From contig JAFGMV010000002.1 in NCBI GenBank assembly GCA_016927315.1, positions 1-47,916 of the forward strand: a stretch of 47,916 bases of DNA, in the 5' to 3' direction. Origin of the DNA: Anaerolineales bacterium. GTDB lineage: Bacteria > Chloroflexota > Anaerolineae > Anaerolineales > Villigracilaceae. Position numbers and translations under genes: made by a program. The notes under the pieces are model-generated. The model had not been told where the DNA came from. It searched no databases and saw only the letters and a program-made list of their open reading frames with translations. Position 1 is the first letter of the stretch; the number at the start of each line of letters is the position of its first letter. Positions 8,061-16,999 of this stretch are shown here, piece by piece.

Positions 8061-9386
8061 TTATCCCGGAAAGAGGGTCTCAAATACTTCCGGGCAATAC
8101 TTTTCTACCATCTCGCTTGATAAGCCGTTTTCTTTGCAGATTTCAGCGTACAGGTCTGCTGAGAGGCGTTTGGAGCGCTTCTGGTTGGTAATGTCCAGCG
8201 CCCAGAGCCCAAAACGCTGGTTCCAGCCGCGTTCCCATTCGAAGTTATCGATCAGTGACCAGTGATAATATCCCTTGATCGGCCAGTTGAAGTTGACAGC
8301 CCGCCAGACCTGGTGGAGATGTTGGGCCAGGTAGCGCGGGCGCATTTTATCGGTTGAGTCTTCAACGCCATTTTCAGTGATGATGATTGGCATTTTAGGA
8401 AAACTGCGGACAGCCCACTTGAGCATATTGAAGATGCCTTCAGGGATATTCGCAAGAAAGCCGGTGCCGCTCATATCAGCGCCATCGGCAAAGCCGGCCC
8501 GGGTGAACAATTCTTTCGGATTCCCAAGATCGAACCAGACGGTGTCGACGGAATAATAATTCAGGCCTAAGTAATCCATCGTGCCCCGGGCCTGTGGAAT
8601 ACGGAAGTTCCCGACCGGCGATTTCATTACACCGGTGGCAATTGCTGTGGGGAAAGCGATGTTGAGGCCAGCGTAACGGATTTTGGTCATCACCTGGTCT
8701 AACGGCGACCAGGAATGGCGCGGTGTCTGTGGGCGATACTGCCAGGCAAAGCCCACCCTGGCTTCCGGCTGGATCTCATGAATGGTCTGGTAAGCGGCTG
8801 TGTGACCTTTGAGCATGTTGGCCATCACCTGCATGGCTTTATTGACCCCATGGTTGCAGGCCGGGAATTCCCCGGTTACATAGCCCATCAAGGCATAAAT
8901 ATTGGGTTCGTTGATCGTACACCACAGGCTGCAGTATTCCTTCAATGCTTCGACTGACTTACGAACAAATTTTTCGAAGTAGGTTACTGCTTCTTCTTTT
9001 TCCCAACCGCAGTTATCATACAGCCAGAGCGGATCTGTAAAATGGTGCAGGCTGACCATGGGGGTCATCCCCCGTTCCCGTAAGCCGCGCAGCATCTGGC
9101 GGTACTTATCGAGTGCGTCCTCGTCCCAGCGGTCGGGTTCGGGTTGTATACGGCTCCATTCGATGGACAGGCGGTGGGTATTCTGGCCGGTCTCGGCAGC
9201 CCGGTCAAAGTCTTCACGCCAGCGCCCGCCCCACCAGTCACAGGCCAGGCCAGATTTGTGGGCTGTGTGTCCTTCCTGCTCCCACCGGTGCCAGTTGTTG
9301 TTGGTATTGTTTCCTTCAACCTGGTGGGCAGCAGTGGCGCAGCCCCACAGGAAGCCTTTTGGGAAGTGATAGGTTGCTTGTGGCAT
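8061..9386 (-). CDS. Family 1 glycoside hydrolase (beta-glycosidase)
   Basis: About 441 residues, in the normal size range for GH1. The opening FPKGFLWGCATAAHQVEG is the GH1 N-terminal signature. The acid/base glutamate is in INEPN (TINEPNIYALMGY) and the nucleophile glutamate is in IITENGVED; HRLSIEWSRIQP is also conserved. It should hydrolyse beta-linked gluco- or galactosides in the cytoplasm, as no signal peptide is present. The frame is open to 9428, but GGAGGAGA before the ATG at 9386 and the family's usual N-terminus support the shorter start. It sits between rlmB and an APH-like kinase. The exact substrate cannot be inferred. Confidence 0.93.
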   Translation of the reverse strand: MPQATYHFPKGFLWGCATAAHQVEGNNTNNNWHRWEQEGHTAHKSGLACDWWGGRWREDFDRAAETGQNTHRLSIEWSRIQPEPDRWDEDALDKYRQMLRGLRERGMTPMVSLHHFTDPLWLYDNCGWEKEEAVTYFEKFVRKSVEALKEYCSLWCTINEPNIYALMGYVTGEFPACNHGVNKAMQVMANMLKGHTAAYQTIHEIQPEARVGFAWQYRPQTPRHSWSPLDQVMTKIRYAGLNIAFPTAIATGVMKSPVGNFRIPQARGTMDYLGLNYYSVDTVWFDLGNPKELFTRAGFADGADMSGTGFLANIPEGIFNMLKWAVRSFPKMPIIITENGVEDSTDKMRPRYLAQHLHQVWRAVNFNWPIKGYYHWSLIDNFEWERGWNQRFGLWALDITNQKRSKRLSADLYAEICKENGLSSEMVEKYCPEVFETLFPG

Positions 9387-9424
9387 TATGTCTCCTCCGG
9401 AAATAAGTTGGGGCGAAGCATGCT

Positions 9425-10165
9425 TCACCTTTGCTGGCGTGCCAGGTAGGTCAGGTACAGCGCCACTGACCCGGCAACCGCGGCATTGAGCGATCCAATC
9501 TGGCCGATCATCGGCAGTTTCATCAAGATATCACAGGATTTTTGAGTTAGGGAGCGCATCCCCTCGCCCTCCGAACCGACAACCAGACCGATGGCCCCGT
9601 CCAGGCGCAGCTGGCCGGGCGGTTGTGACTGGGGATGGCCGCCTTCCAGCCCTACGATCCAGGCGCCGGCCTCTTTCAACTGTGTGATGGCCTGCGAGAG
9701 GTTGGACTGTACGATCAGCATGTGTTCGGCGGCCCCCGATGAGGCGTTGACCACCGCTGGGGTGACCTGGACGGTCCTGGCTGTGGGGATGATGACGCCG
9801 TGCACACCGACTGCTTCGGCGGTGCGGATCAGGCTGCCGAAATTCTGGGGATCATTCAGGGCATCCAACAGCAGGACAAACAGCGGTTCGCCTCGTTCTT
9901 CTGCCAGGTCGGTTACATCTGCCAGGTTGCTGTACGGGTAACCGCTGGCTTCCAGGGTTACGCCCTGATGCTGTGGGTGGATACGGTCCAGGGCGTTGCG
10001 GGCGGCGCTGACAACCGGAATCTTACGCTGGTTTGCCATGCGGAGGATCTCGTTTATCCGTCCGGTATCTTTGATGCCCTGGGCGACTTGCAGGCGAAAG
10101 ACCTGCCGCCGTCCGGCGCGCAGGGTCTCATAGACAGCGTTGCGGGAATAGATGAATTCTTTCAT
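9425..10165 (-). CDS. rlmB: 23S rRNA (guanosine-2'-O)-methyltransferase RlmB, TrmH family
   Basis: A 246-residue SPOUT methyltransferase with an N-terminal substrate-binding domain (YSRNAVYETLRAGRRQVF, starting at residue 5) and the knot domain. The three SpoU motifs are visible: NFGSLIRTAEAVGV, VVGSEGEGM and LPMIGQIGSLNAAVAGSVALY. RlmB methylates a guanosine of the 23S rRNA peptidyl-transferase region using S-adenosylmethionine. The ATG has no Shine-Dalgarno sequence. A TAAAAT box ends six bases before it, suggesting a leaderless mRNA. In Bacillus rlmB also lies near cysS and yacL, as here. RlmB and other TrmH-type enzymes are hard to separate by eye, so the symbol is probable rather than certain. 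Confidence 0.87.
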   Translation of the reverse strand: MKEFIYSRNAVYETLRAGRRQVFRLQVAQGIKDTGRINEILRMANQRKIPVVSAARNALDRIHPQHQGVTLEASGYPYSNLADVTDLAEERGEPLFVLLLDALNDPQNFGSLIRTAEAVGVHGVIIPTARTVQVTPAVVNASSGAAEHMLIVQSNLSQAITQLKEAGAWIVGLEGGHPQSQPPGQLRLDGAIGLVVGSEGEGMRSLTQKSCDILMKLPMIGQIGSLNAAVAGSVALYLTYLARQQR

Positions 10166-10208
10166 ACAGGTATTTTAAACCATTTGGGGCTGGCTTGATA
10201 GCAAAGCC

Positions 10209-10523
10209 TCATAGATCGAAACCCAAAACAAATCCATCTCCCGGTTGCAGGGGGTGCTGCCCTGGCGGGAGGTCGGTTTTGGAAAGGGCGGCGATCAGCC
10301 ATATCCGGTGGGGATATCAACGATATCTCCCGGAGAGATCGGCCACCTTCCGGCCATCGATGCCATATAGTTGATCCAACCCAGCCAGTAACCTGGTCAG
10401 ACTCAGCCACTGATAGGGTCGCAGCACGTGGCTGATATCCTGCGTTTTCAGCCGGAGGTCTGTCGCTTTTGTGAGCTTTATCTGTTTGGATTTTCGTGCT
10501 GGTTTGAGCGCTTCTTCCCGCAT
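10209..10523 (-). pseudogene. Small ORF interrupted by an in-frame UGA
   Basis: An open frame starts at ATG 10523, runs 68 codons to a TGA (10317-10319), then continues in the same frame for 35 more codons (TYR-Pro-His-Arg... ending LQPGDGFVLGFDL) to a second TGA at 10209-10211. Both parts read like one globular protein, with LRPYQWLSLTRLLAGLDQLYG before the stop and IWLIAALSKTDLPPGQHPL after it. The family was not recognised. A nonsense-mutated gene is the simplest reading; chance is also possible. Other genes here end at TGA, so UGA is not generally recoded. The start has only a weak ribosome-binding site. Confidence 0.35.
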
Positions 10524-10693
10524 TGCGCCTGCTGGGCTGTGGATTCGTCTGATTAACTGACTGCTTATAAATGGTTATTCCAACTTTGTAATCTCTTCGG
10601 CTGGCGTTACTCCTTGATTATCGTTTTCTCATAAAGACAGGTTAAAAAGCGAAACAGGGATAATGCGGTCCCTGATTATGGCAAAGGTAATGC

Positions 10694-10722
10694 AAAAGGG
10701 CGGCGTTACGCCCGCCCTTTTT
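10694..10722. terminator. Bidirectional intrinsic terminator downstream of cysS
   Basis: A nine-base-pair stem (AAAGGGCGG at 10695-10703 with CCGCCCTTT at 10712-10720) and an eight-base loop. A T-run follows on both strands. It lies 20 bp after the cysS stop and should end the PIN-TRAM/cysS transcript. Confidence 0.85.
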
Positions 10723-10742
10723 GTCTCGATTATTATGAAGTT

Positions 10743-12140
10743 CTATCCCCAGCGCCAGCTGGTGCCATCTTTGCTGTCTTCGATGGTGACGCCCAGCTCT
10801 ATCAGCCGGTCGCGGATCAGGTCTGACAGCGCCCACAACTTCTGGGTACGGGCCTCGGTGCGGACCTCAACCAGCAGGTCGATGAACTTATCCGCATCGC
10901 CAGAGCCGGCTTTCCCAGCCAGCCGCAGGCCAAGCACATCTGCCAGTTCGCGCAGGACGGCCTGAGCCGGGGAGAGCTGCTCATTCGCGGCGCCCGCGTC
11001 CCGGGATGTATTGATGGCTTTCACCAAGTCGAACAGGACCGCGATAGCGCCGGCGGTGTTGAAATCATCGTCCATGACCTTCACAAAACGATCCCTGGCG
11101 TTCTCAGCCTGCTCTGCCAGCGACGCAGCAGCCTCTTTGTCAAGGCCGCCGGTATTGGGAGCGGCCGGCCGCAGGCCCGATTTGAGTCGTTCTATGCCCT
11201 TTTCGGCAGAGTCCAGGGCTTCGTCAGTGAAAGCTAGCGGACCGCGGTAAGACCCCGTCAGCACCAACATACGCATAACATCGCCTTCCCGGTCTTCCAG
11301 GAACTCATTGATCGTGACCAGGTTGCCCAGTGATTTCGACATCTTCTCTCCGGAAAGCTGCAGCATACCATTGTGCATCCAGAAGCGCGAGAAGGGTTTC
11401 CCGGTATACGATTCTGACTGGGCGATTTCGTTTTCATGGTGGGGGAAGATCAGGTCGTTGCCGCCGCCGTGAATATCGATCTGATCGCCGAATTCTGCCA
11501 GGTTCATGGCCGAACATTCGATGTGCCAGCCGGGACGACCCTTGCCCCAGGGGCTGTCCCAGGCCGGTTCGCCGGGTTTGGCTGCCTTCCATAAGGCAAA
11601 GTCGAGCGGGTTTTCTTTTTGTTCACCGATCTCGATCCGGGCGCCGGCCTGCATATCTTCTAACTTGCGGCCGGAAAGACGGCCGTAGTCTGTATCCTTG
11701 GTGATGCGAAAATAAACATCTCCATTGCCGGCGGCGTAGGCATACCCTTTGTCGATCAGGCCTGTGACCATCGCCTGGATTTCATCCATGGTCTGAGTGG
11801 CACGCGGGTTCGATGTGGCCGGCAGGATGTTCAAGGCAGCCAGGTTCTTTTGGTAATCAGTAATGTATTTTTCCGCCAGTTCCAGAGGGTCGATTTCCAA
11901 TTTGTTGGCGCGATCGATGATCTTGTCGTCCACATCGGTAAAGTTCATAACAAACCTGACATCATACAGCTTGTATTCGAGGTAGCGGCGGATGATATCA
12001 AAAACCAGGGCCGACATGGCATGCCCGACGTGAGCATCAGAATATACGGTCACACCGCAAACATACATACGAACCTTTCCGGGTTCGATGGTCTGGAACT
12101 CTTCTTTTTGGCGGGACAGGGTATTGTAGATACGCAGCAT
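10743..12140 (-). CDS. cysS: Cysteinyl-tRNA synthetase
   Basis: A 465-residue class I aminoacyl-tRNA synthetase that charges tRNA-Cys. It has the HIGH motif as HVGHAMSAL and the KMSKS motif as KMSKSLGN. The first zinc cysteine is in [23 protein letters not shown] and [23 protein letters not shown] carry further zinc and active-site residues. The C-terminal DALR-like helical domain and the short tail ([15 protein letters not shown]) are typical. The start has an AGGAG site. It lies 17 bp after the PIN-TRAM gene on the same strand and is followed by a strong terminator. The length matches the family norm. Confidence 0.98.
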   Translation of the reverse strand: MLRIYNTLSRQKEEFQTIEPGKVRMYVCGVTVYSDAHVGHAMSALVFDIIRRYLEYKLYDVRFVMNFTDVDDKIIDRANKLEIDPLELAEKYITDYQKNLAALNILPATSNPRATQTMDEIQAMVTGLIDKGYAYAAGNGDVYFRITKDTDYGRLSGRKLEDMQAGARIEIGEQKENPLDFALWKAAKPGEPAWDSPWGKGRPGWHIECSAMNLAEFGDQIDIHGGGNDLIFPHHENEIAQSESYTGKPFSRFWMHNGMLQLSGEKMSKSLGNLVTINEFLEDREGDVMRMLVLTGSYRGPLAFTDEALDSAEKGIERLKSGLRPAAPNTGGLDKEAAASLAEQAENARDRFVKVMDDDFNTAGAIAVLFDLVKAINTSRDAGAANEQLSPAQAVLRELADVLGLRLAGKAGSGDADKFIDLLVEVRTEARTQKLWALSDLIRDRLIELGVTIEDSKDGTSWRWG

Positions 12141-12157
12141 TGGGGTAACTCCTGTTA

Positions 12158-13252
12158 CTAATTTCCGGAATTGTTTTCGTCTTTGTCGTTTTGGCCTTTT
12201 TCGATCCTGGCAAAGATCATCCGGCCGGCGGCAGTCTGCAGGACTTTGGTAACACTGACGTTCAGGTGTTCACCAATCGATTCGTGGCCGTTTTCGACCA
12301 CCACCATGGTACCGTCGTCCATGTACCCGACGCCCTGGCCTTGTTCCTTGCCTTCCTGAATAATGTGAGTGCGCATCAACTCGCCGGGCAGTACCACGGA
12401 TTTGACTGCATTGGCCAGTTCATTGATATTCAAGATGGTCACTCCCTGCAGTTCGGCGATGCGGTTCAGGTTGTAATCATTGGTCAGGATCGGACAGCGC
12501 ATCTGGCGCGCCAGGATGACCAGCTTGTCATCGACTTCACGAACCCCATCGACATCAATATCGCTGATGCGGGTCAATACGTTGGGTGTCTTTTGCAGTT
12601 CTCCCAAGATTTCCATGCCCCGGCGTCCACGCTGGCGGCGCAGGCCGTCTGGTGAATCGGCGATGTACTGCAGTTCATTCAGCACAAAACGGGGGATCAG
12701 TAAGGTGCCCGGCAGGAAGCCGGTTGCTGCGATATCGGCGACCCGGCCGTCTATGATCACGCTGGTGTCCAGTAAGATCGTGCGGTTTGCTCTCATCCAG
12801 GCCCCTGAGCTATCTCCATCCCCGCCGGAACCGCGCATGGAACTCATCATCCCCATAATGTCGCCCTGCCGCATGACGAACAGCGATACCCCAAAATAGG
12901 AAAACACCAGTACGCCGATAAAAGGCATGATTTTCCCGAAGGGTTCGGGCAACAAGGACAATGGGAAGGAGAGCAGCGCCGCAATCAGCAGCCCGGAGAC
13001 CAGACCAATCATCCCGGCGAAGAGGGTCTCGGCGGCCAGGCGTCCCAGTAAGGCGCGCAAGGCGCGCGCCGGACGGGTCGTGAAATACGGCGTCAGGATC
13101 AGACCGGCCAGCGCCCCGATCAAGGCCCAGGTAATCACCGTCAGTACATTATAGGTTTCCGGGTCAAGCGATTCGAGCCAGGCGCCTCCATATCCCCCTG
13201 CGATGCCGATGACGATCATGCCAATAATGCGCAAAACAAATTCAAAACTCAT
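12158..13252 (-). CDS. Membrane PIN-TRAM domain protein (YacL-like)
   Basis: About 364 residues. Four hydrophobic segments within the first ~135 residues anchor it in the membrane. A PIN domain follows, with acidic residues in [25 protein letters not shown] and [12 protein letters not shown], and then a C-terminal TRAM domain ([23 protein letters not shown]). This is the architecture of Bacillus YacL and relatives, whose physiological role is poorly known; the PIN fold suggests RNA cleavage. The frame extends to 13348, but AAAGGAG before ATG 13252 and the start of the first membrane helix support the shorter form. In Bacillus yacL is also near cysS and rlmB, so this is a conserved neighbourhood. 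Confidence 0.92.
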   Translation of the reverse strand: MSFEFVLRIIGMIVIGIAGGYGGAWLESLDPETYNVLTVITWALIGALAGLILTPYFTTRPARALRALLGRLAAETLFAGMIGLVSGLLIAALLSFPLSLLPEPFGKIMPFIGVLVFSYFGVSLFVMRQGDIMGMMSSMRGSGGDGDSSGAWMRANRTILLDTSVIIDGRVADIAATGFLPGTLLIPRFVLNELQYIADSPDGLRRQRGRRGMEILGELQKTPNVLTRISDIDVDGVREVDDKLVILARQMRCPILTNDYNLNRIAELQGVTILNINELANAVKSVVLPGELMRTHIIQEGKEQGQGVGYMDDGTMVVVENGHESIGEHLNVSVTKVLQTAAGRMIFARIEKGQNDKDENNSGN

Positions 13253-13397
13253 GATAAATGCTCCTTTACCATAAATGCTGGATAGAAATAAATTACGAAA
13301 AAAAGATAATACATAGAGCATGATAGCACGCCTGTGACCAGCCGTCAATTAGCCCTGGTCATGGTCATGCGGCGCCTGCATCAGGTGCGCAATGTTG

Positions 13398-13404
13398 ATA
13401 TAAT
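13398..13404 (+). promoter_or_regulatory. Extended -10 promoter element for moaA
   Basis: TGATATAAT (TATAAT at 13399-13404) is a good extended -10 box 34 bp before the moaA start. No good -35 hexamer is visible at the usual distance. Confidence 0.5.
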
Positions 13405-13438
13405 GTCAATTCGAATCTTAGTGGTATAAGAGGTTCCT

Positions 13439-14419
13439 ATGGCCATCGATCGTTTTGGACGAAACATACATTATTTACGAATCAGCCTGACCGATCACTG
13501 TAACCTGAGGTGTGTGTACTGTATGCCAGAGGACATGACCTTCCGGCCGAGTGCAGCCTTAATGCAGGATGAAGAAGTCCTGCAGCTGACGAGCTTGTTT
13601 GCAAACCTGGGCTTCGATAAAATCCGACTGACAGGAGGCGAGCCGACCGTGCGCGCCAATGTTGTTGATATCGTGCGGGGGATTGCCGCGACCCCGGGCA
13701 TCAGCTCGGTGTCGATGACAACCAACGGCGTGCTGCTCTCCCGGCTGGCCGAACCGCTGGCGCAGGCAGGACTGCAGCGGGTCAATGTCAGCATCGATAC
13801 ACTGGACCCGGAAAAGTTCAAACGGCTCACCCGCTGGGGCAGCCTGGATGACGTCTGGCAGGGAATCGTGGCTGCAGAAGCGGCCGGCCTGACGCCGATC
13901 AAGATCAACGCGGTTGTGGTGGCCGGGTACAACGAAGCAGATGTGGTCGACCTGGCTGCCCTGACAAAGGCGCATCCCTGGCAGGTGCGATTTATTGAGA
14001 TGATGCCGTTTGCTGGCGCAACCGAGATACAGGTCCGGCAGGCGGTTACCGCCGGTCGTATCAAGGAAAGCATAGAGCGTGAGCTGGGTGTAATGGAGAT
14101 CGCCAACCAGGGCAGGCTGGATGGGGAAGCACTCCTGTTTCGCCTGCCTGATGGGAAAGGCGATGTCGGTTTTATCTCATCGGTTAGCCATCCTTTTTGT
14201 GCCTCATGCACACGTGCCCGCCTGACGGCTGACGGCCGTTTACGCCTATGCTTGCTGAGGGAAAATGAAGTCGATCTTCTGACGCCCGTCAGGGAAGGGG
14301 CGACATTGGATGAACTGCGTGACCTGATCCTGAACGGGATCTGGGAAAAACCCTGGGGACACGAACTGGCGAAGGGTGTTATTCCCATGAACCGGGTGAT
14401 GAATGAAATTGGAGGGTGA
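13439..14419 (+). CDS. moaA: GTP 3',8-cyclase MoaA
   Basis: A 326-residue radical-SAM enzyme for the first step of molybdenum-cofactor synthesis (GTP to 3',8-cyclo-7,8-dihydro-GTP). The N-terminal [4Fe-4S] motif is HCNLRCVYCMP and the LTGGEPTVR SAM-binding segment follows. A second cluster near the C-terminus uses PFCASCTRARLTADGRLRLCL. The protein ends in the conserved Gly-Gly (MNEIGG) needed for activity. The start is ATG after AAGAGG. No other moa/moe gene was found in the window. The HAD hydrolase gene begins 3 bp downstream, with its ribosome-binding site inside the end of moaA. Confidence 0.97.
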   Translation: MAIDRFGRNIHYLRISLTDHCNLRCVYCMPEDMTFRPSAALMQDEEVLQLTSLFANLGFDKIRLTGGEPTVRANVVDIVRGIAATPGISSVSMTTNGVLLSRLAEPLAQAGLQRVNVSIDTLDPEKFKRLTRWGSLDDVWQGIVAAEAAGLTPIKINAVVVAGYNEADVVDLAALTKAHPWQVRFIEMMPFAGATEIQVRQAVTAGRIKESIERELGVMEIANQGRLDGEALLFRLPDGKGDVGFISSVSHPFCASCTRARLTADGRLRLCLLRENEVDLLTPVREGATLDELRDLILNGIWEKPWGHELAKGVIPMNRVMNEIGG

Positions 14420-14422
14420 ATT

Positions 14423-15154
14423 GTGCAGGCGCCAGTGAATGGAATAACAGCTATCCTGTTTGACCTGGACGGCACCTTGCGGCATAACCAGCCAAATAGT
14501 GGAGAGGTGTTCAGCGACTGTGTTTCTGCTGGGTTCGGGCTGGTGCTCACCCCTGAAGATCGCTTGAAAGCAGCCCGCTGGGAGCATTACTACTGGGCCA
14601 TGTCGAAGGAACAGATGCTAGACCGGGAGAAGTACAAGGCAGAAGACCTGGGTTTCTGGCTGAATTACTGCCGCCGCCGGTTGGTCGCCCTGGGTATCTC
14701 AGCCGAGCAGAGTGCAGAACTGGCCCCCACCGTGCAGAAATATATGGAAACCTATTACCGGGCAGAGAGTGTTGTGGCGGAGCATAGCATTGATATGCTG
14801 GAGTACCTGCAAAAGGCGGGCTACCGGCTGGGGGTGGTCTCGAACCGGGATAAGCCTTTCTTCGAAGAGCTGGAGGCTCTTGGCCTGACGGGTTTCCTTG
14901 ACTATTGGATGGCGGCCGGGGAAGTCCGGTCCTGGAAGCCCGACCCGGAGATATTCCTCCATGCGCTCAATGAAATCAACGCCAGACCCGAGCAGACCGT
15001 CTATGTGGGGGATAATTATTATGCGGATGTGATCGGCGCCCGGAACGCCGGTTTGAAGCCCGTGCTGTATGATCCGCAGGAGATATTTGACGATCCAGAC
15101 TGCACGGTGATCCGTTCTTTCAAGGAACTGCCCGAATTGATGGAAATACTATAA
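14423..15154 (+). CDS. HAD-superfamily hydrolase
   Basis: A 243-residue haloacid-dehalogenase-type phosphatase. Motif I is FDLDGTLRHN (nucleophile D plus second D), motif II is the Ser in VVSNRDKPF, motif III is the Lys in WKPDPEIF, and motif IV is YVGDNYYADVIGARNAG. A helical cap lies between motifs I and II, as in subfamily IA phosphoglycolate-phosphatase-like enzymes. The start is GTG 14423, preceded by GGAGG within the end of moaA, so it is likely coupled to moaA. The substrate is unknown, and a link to molybdopterin synthesis is only suggested by position. Confidence 0.9.
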   Translation: MQAPVNGITAILFDLDGTLRHNQPNSGEVFSDCVSAGFGLVLTPEDRLKAARWEHYYWAMSKEQMLDREKYKAEDLGFWLNYCRRRLVALGISAEQSAELAPTVQKYMETYYRAESVVAEHSIDMLEYLQKAGYRLGVVSNRDKPFFEELEALGLTGFLDYWMAAGEVRSWKPDPEIFLHALNEINARPEQTVYVGDNYYADVIGARNAGLKPVLYDPQEIFDDPDCTVIRSFKELPELMEIL

Positions 15155-15186
15155 AAAAGTCTCTGTGGTCCTGAACAGGGACTTTT
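15155..15186 (+). terminator. Terminator-like hairpin after the HAD gene
   Basis: A 12-bp stem (AAAAGTCTCTGT at 15155-15166 with ACAGGGACTTTT at 15175-15186, one G-U pair) right after the HAD gene stop. The right arm ends in TTTT. Confidence 0.65.
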
Positions 15187-15194
15187 CAGGCTGC

Positions 15195-15221
15195 TAAAAT
15201 AAACTGGTGACTGTCACCAGT
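15195..15221 (-). terminator. Intrinsic terminator for the aminotransferase operon
   Basis: An eight-base-pair stem (ACTGGTGA 15203-15210 with TCACCAGT 15214-15221). On the minus strand it is followed by TTTATTTT. It lies 20 bp after the aminotransferase stop. Confidence 0.7.
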
Positions 15222-15240
15222 GCTTTTCCTGATCTTTCTT

Positions 15241-16467
15241 TTACTTACTGTAAACCAATTCTTTGAGGAGTGTTCCCAGGCGGGTGATCCCTTCCCGGAT
15301 ATCGTCTGGGCCGCAGAAAGAGAAATTAATCCGCATGGAGTTCTTCTCGCCGCCATCGGGGGAGAATGCGGTCCCGGGTACAAAAGCCACTTTTTGTTCC
15401 ACTGCCTTCTTGAAGATTTCTGTGGTGTCCATCCCTTCCGGCAGGCTGGCCCACAGGAACATACCGCCTTCGGGGCGGGTGTATTTGACTTCAGTCGGGA
15501 AGACTTCATCCATGGTCTCGAGCATGACGTCGCGGCGTTCATGGTAGGTCGTGCGGATGATCTCGATGTGCTTGTCCAGGTAGCCGTCCCGGGCGGCCTC
15601 ATAGGCCACCATCTGGTTGAAGGTGGAGGTGTGCAGGTCCGCCGCCTGCTTGATGAAGATCAGCTTTTGGATGATTTCCTTCGGGGCGATGACCCAGGCC
15701 AGACGCAAGCCAGGGGCCAGCAGCTTGGAGAAAGTGCTCATATAGATCACATTGCCGTTATAGTTGTCCTCAGTCTGGTTCCGGTAGCGGGCGTCCAATG
15801 CCAAAACAGAGGGGATATGTTCACCTTCAAAGCGCAACCGGCTGTAAGGATCATCTTCCACGATAGGTATTCCATATTTATCGGCCAGTTCTACCAGTTC
15901 CTGGCGGCGCTCCAGGGTCAGGGTAGCCCCACTGGGGTTCTGGAAATTCGGCAGGACATAAATGAATTTGGGATTGGCTTTCAGGGCTTCTTCCAGTTTG
16001 TCCATGCGCATTCCGTGCTCATCCATCGGCACGGTCAGGTATTGGGCACCGTAGACCGCCCAGGCCTGCAGCGCACCCAAATAAGTAGGCGACTCGACTA
16101 CAATCTTGTCGCCGCGGTTGATCAGCATCCGTCCGACGAAATCCAGCGCCTGCTGTGAGCCGGAGGTGATTTGCACCAGGTCAGGGGGAATTTTGATTCC
16201 CTCCCGGGCAGTATCCTCCGCAATCATCTTGCGGAACGGTGGGTGTCCTTCGGTGGTGCTGTACTGCAGTGATTGCGGCCCCTGGCTGCCCAGGATCGTA
16301 TTACAGGCCTCTTGAAACTTCTGCAGGGGGAAGACCTCAGGGGCGGGCAGACCGCCGGCAAAGGAGATGATGTCTGGTTGTTGGGTCAGCTTGAGTAATT
16401 CACGAATGATTGAGCCGGTCACCTTTTGGGTGCGCTCTGCGTAATGTTTTTCCCAGGATGGTTGCAT
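15241..16467 (-). CDS. PLP-dependent aminotransferase, LysN/2-aminoadipate type
   Basis: About 408 residues, a fold-type I aminotransferase of the class I/II family. It has the opening segment DIISFAGGLPAPEVFP, the substrate-binding NFQNPSGATL, the acidic IVEDDPYSRLRFEG and the PLP lysine in YMSTFSKLLAPGLRLAW. These features match LysN-like 2-aminoadipate/aromatic aminotransferases and the catalytic half of MocR regulators, but no winged-helix domain is present. The frame opens at 16503, but GGAG before ATG 16467 supports the shorter start. It has its own promoter and lies 104 bp after the ACT-domain gene. Substrate specificity is uncertain. Confidence 0.9.
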   Translation of the reverse strand: MQPSWEKHYAERTQKVTGSIIRELLKLTQQPDIISFAGGLPAPEVFPLQKFQEACNTILGSQGPQSLQYSTTEGHPPFRKMIAEDTAREGIKIPPDLVQITSGSQQALDFVGRMLINRGDKIVVESPTYLGALQAWAVYGAQYLTVPMDEHGMRMDKLEEALKANPKFIYVLPNFQNPSGATLTLERRQELVELADKYGIPIVEDDPYSRLRFEGEHIPSVLALDARYRNQTEDNYNGNVIYMSTFSKLLAPGLRLAWVIAPKEIIQKLIFIKQAADLHTSTFNQMVAYEAARDGYLDKHIEIIRTTYHERRDVMLETMDEVFPTEVKYTRPEGGMFLWASLPEGMDTTEIFKKAVEQKVAFVPGTAFSPDGGEKNSMRINFSFCGPDDIREGITRLGTLLKELVYSK

Positions 16468-16507
16468 GGGTACTCCTCGTTGGTTATGGATCAGTGGTTG
16501 CACACTC

Positions 16508-16557
16508 AGGATAATTCAAATTGGGTTGTGAAGCAAGTATTTTGTACTAGTTGTACT
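16508..16557 (-). promoter_or_regulatory. Promoter and direct-repeat operator of the aminotransferase gene
   Basis: On the minus strand TTGCTT (complement of 16531-16536) and TATCCT (complement of 16508-16513) are separated by 17 bp, ending about 40 bp before the ATG. Two perfect direct repeats TTGTACT-AG-TTGTACT (plus strand 16542-16557) lie immediately upstream of the -35, a position typical of an activator site. Confidence 0.5.
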
Positions 16558-16571
16558 TGATGCGGCCTGTT

Positions 16572-16973
16572 TTACTTATTTCCCGTTATTTCCTTGAGCA
16601 GCTCCAGGGTCTCTTCAGCCCTGTCGACTGGGATGAAGATGTGATCGTGATAGTAAGCCGAAACAGCGTTGACGCTAATGCCGGCGCGGGCCAGGCGTTC
16701 GGTGATGACTGCCAGGAAACCGACTGCTTCCAGGCTGGAATGGACTTTCAACGTGATCATGCGGGATACGAAAGCGAACTCGAGGCCGGCTTCCTCAGCG
16801 CTGCTGCGGGGCAGGATCAAGGTCACCCCTTCAGCTTCCCGGAACCAGCCAACCGGCTGCAGGTCGGCGCCCGGCGGGGTGGTCTCCGGGAGGGTGCAGA
16901 ATACATATTCCCCGTTAACCAGTTCCGGCTGCATTGACACCAGCAGCCTGCCAAGATTGGTTTCTCCGTTCAT
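16572..16973 (-). CDS. ACT-domain protein
   Basis: About 133 residues. Two ACT-like halves are visible: GEYVFCTLPETTPP...GVTLILPRSSAEEAG and AFVSRMITLKVHSSLEAVGFLAVITERLARAGISVNAVSAYYHDHIFIPVDRAEETLELL. This matches the small stand-alone ACT_3/ACT_7 proteins that often bind amino acids. The frame is open upstream to 17033, but translation more likely begins at ATG 16973, 27 bp after the S51 peptidase stop. No good Shine-Dalgarno sequence is visible, so coupling to the upstream gene is possible. The ligand is unknown. Confidence 0.8.
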   Translation of the reverse strand: MNGETNLGRLLVSMQPELVNGEYVFCTLPETTPPGADLQPVGWFREAEGVTLILPRSSAEEAGLEFAFVSRMITLKVHSSLEAVGFLAVITERLARAGISVNAVSAYYHDHIFIPVDRAEETLELLKEITGNK

Positions 16974-16999
16974 CGTCGCGTTACCCTGTGCATGGAAGT

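Noticed and set aside
10317-10319. General recoding of UGA as a sense codon
   Set aside because: Genes in the window terminate normally at TGA.
13495-14550. Long (351-codon) minus-strand ORF opposite moaA
   Set aside because: A Ser/Arg-rich antisense shadow of moaA; the plus strand has all MoaA motifs.
15220-16158. 312-codon plus-strand ORF opposite the aminotransferase
   Set aside because: Antisense shadow with no domain signal.
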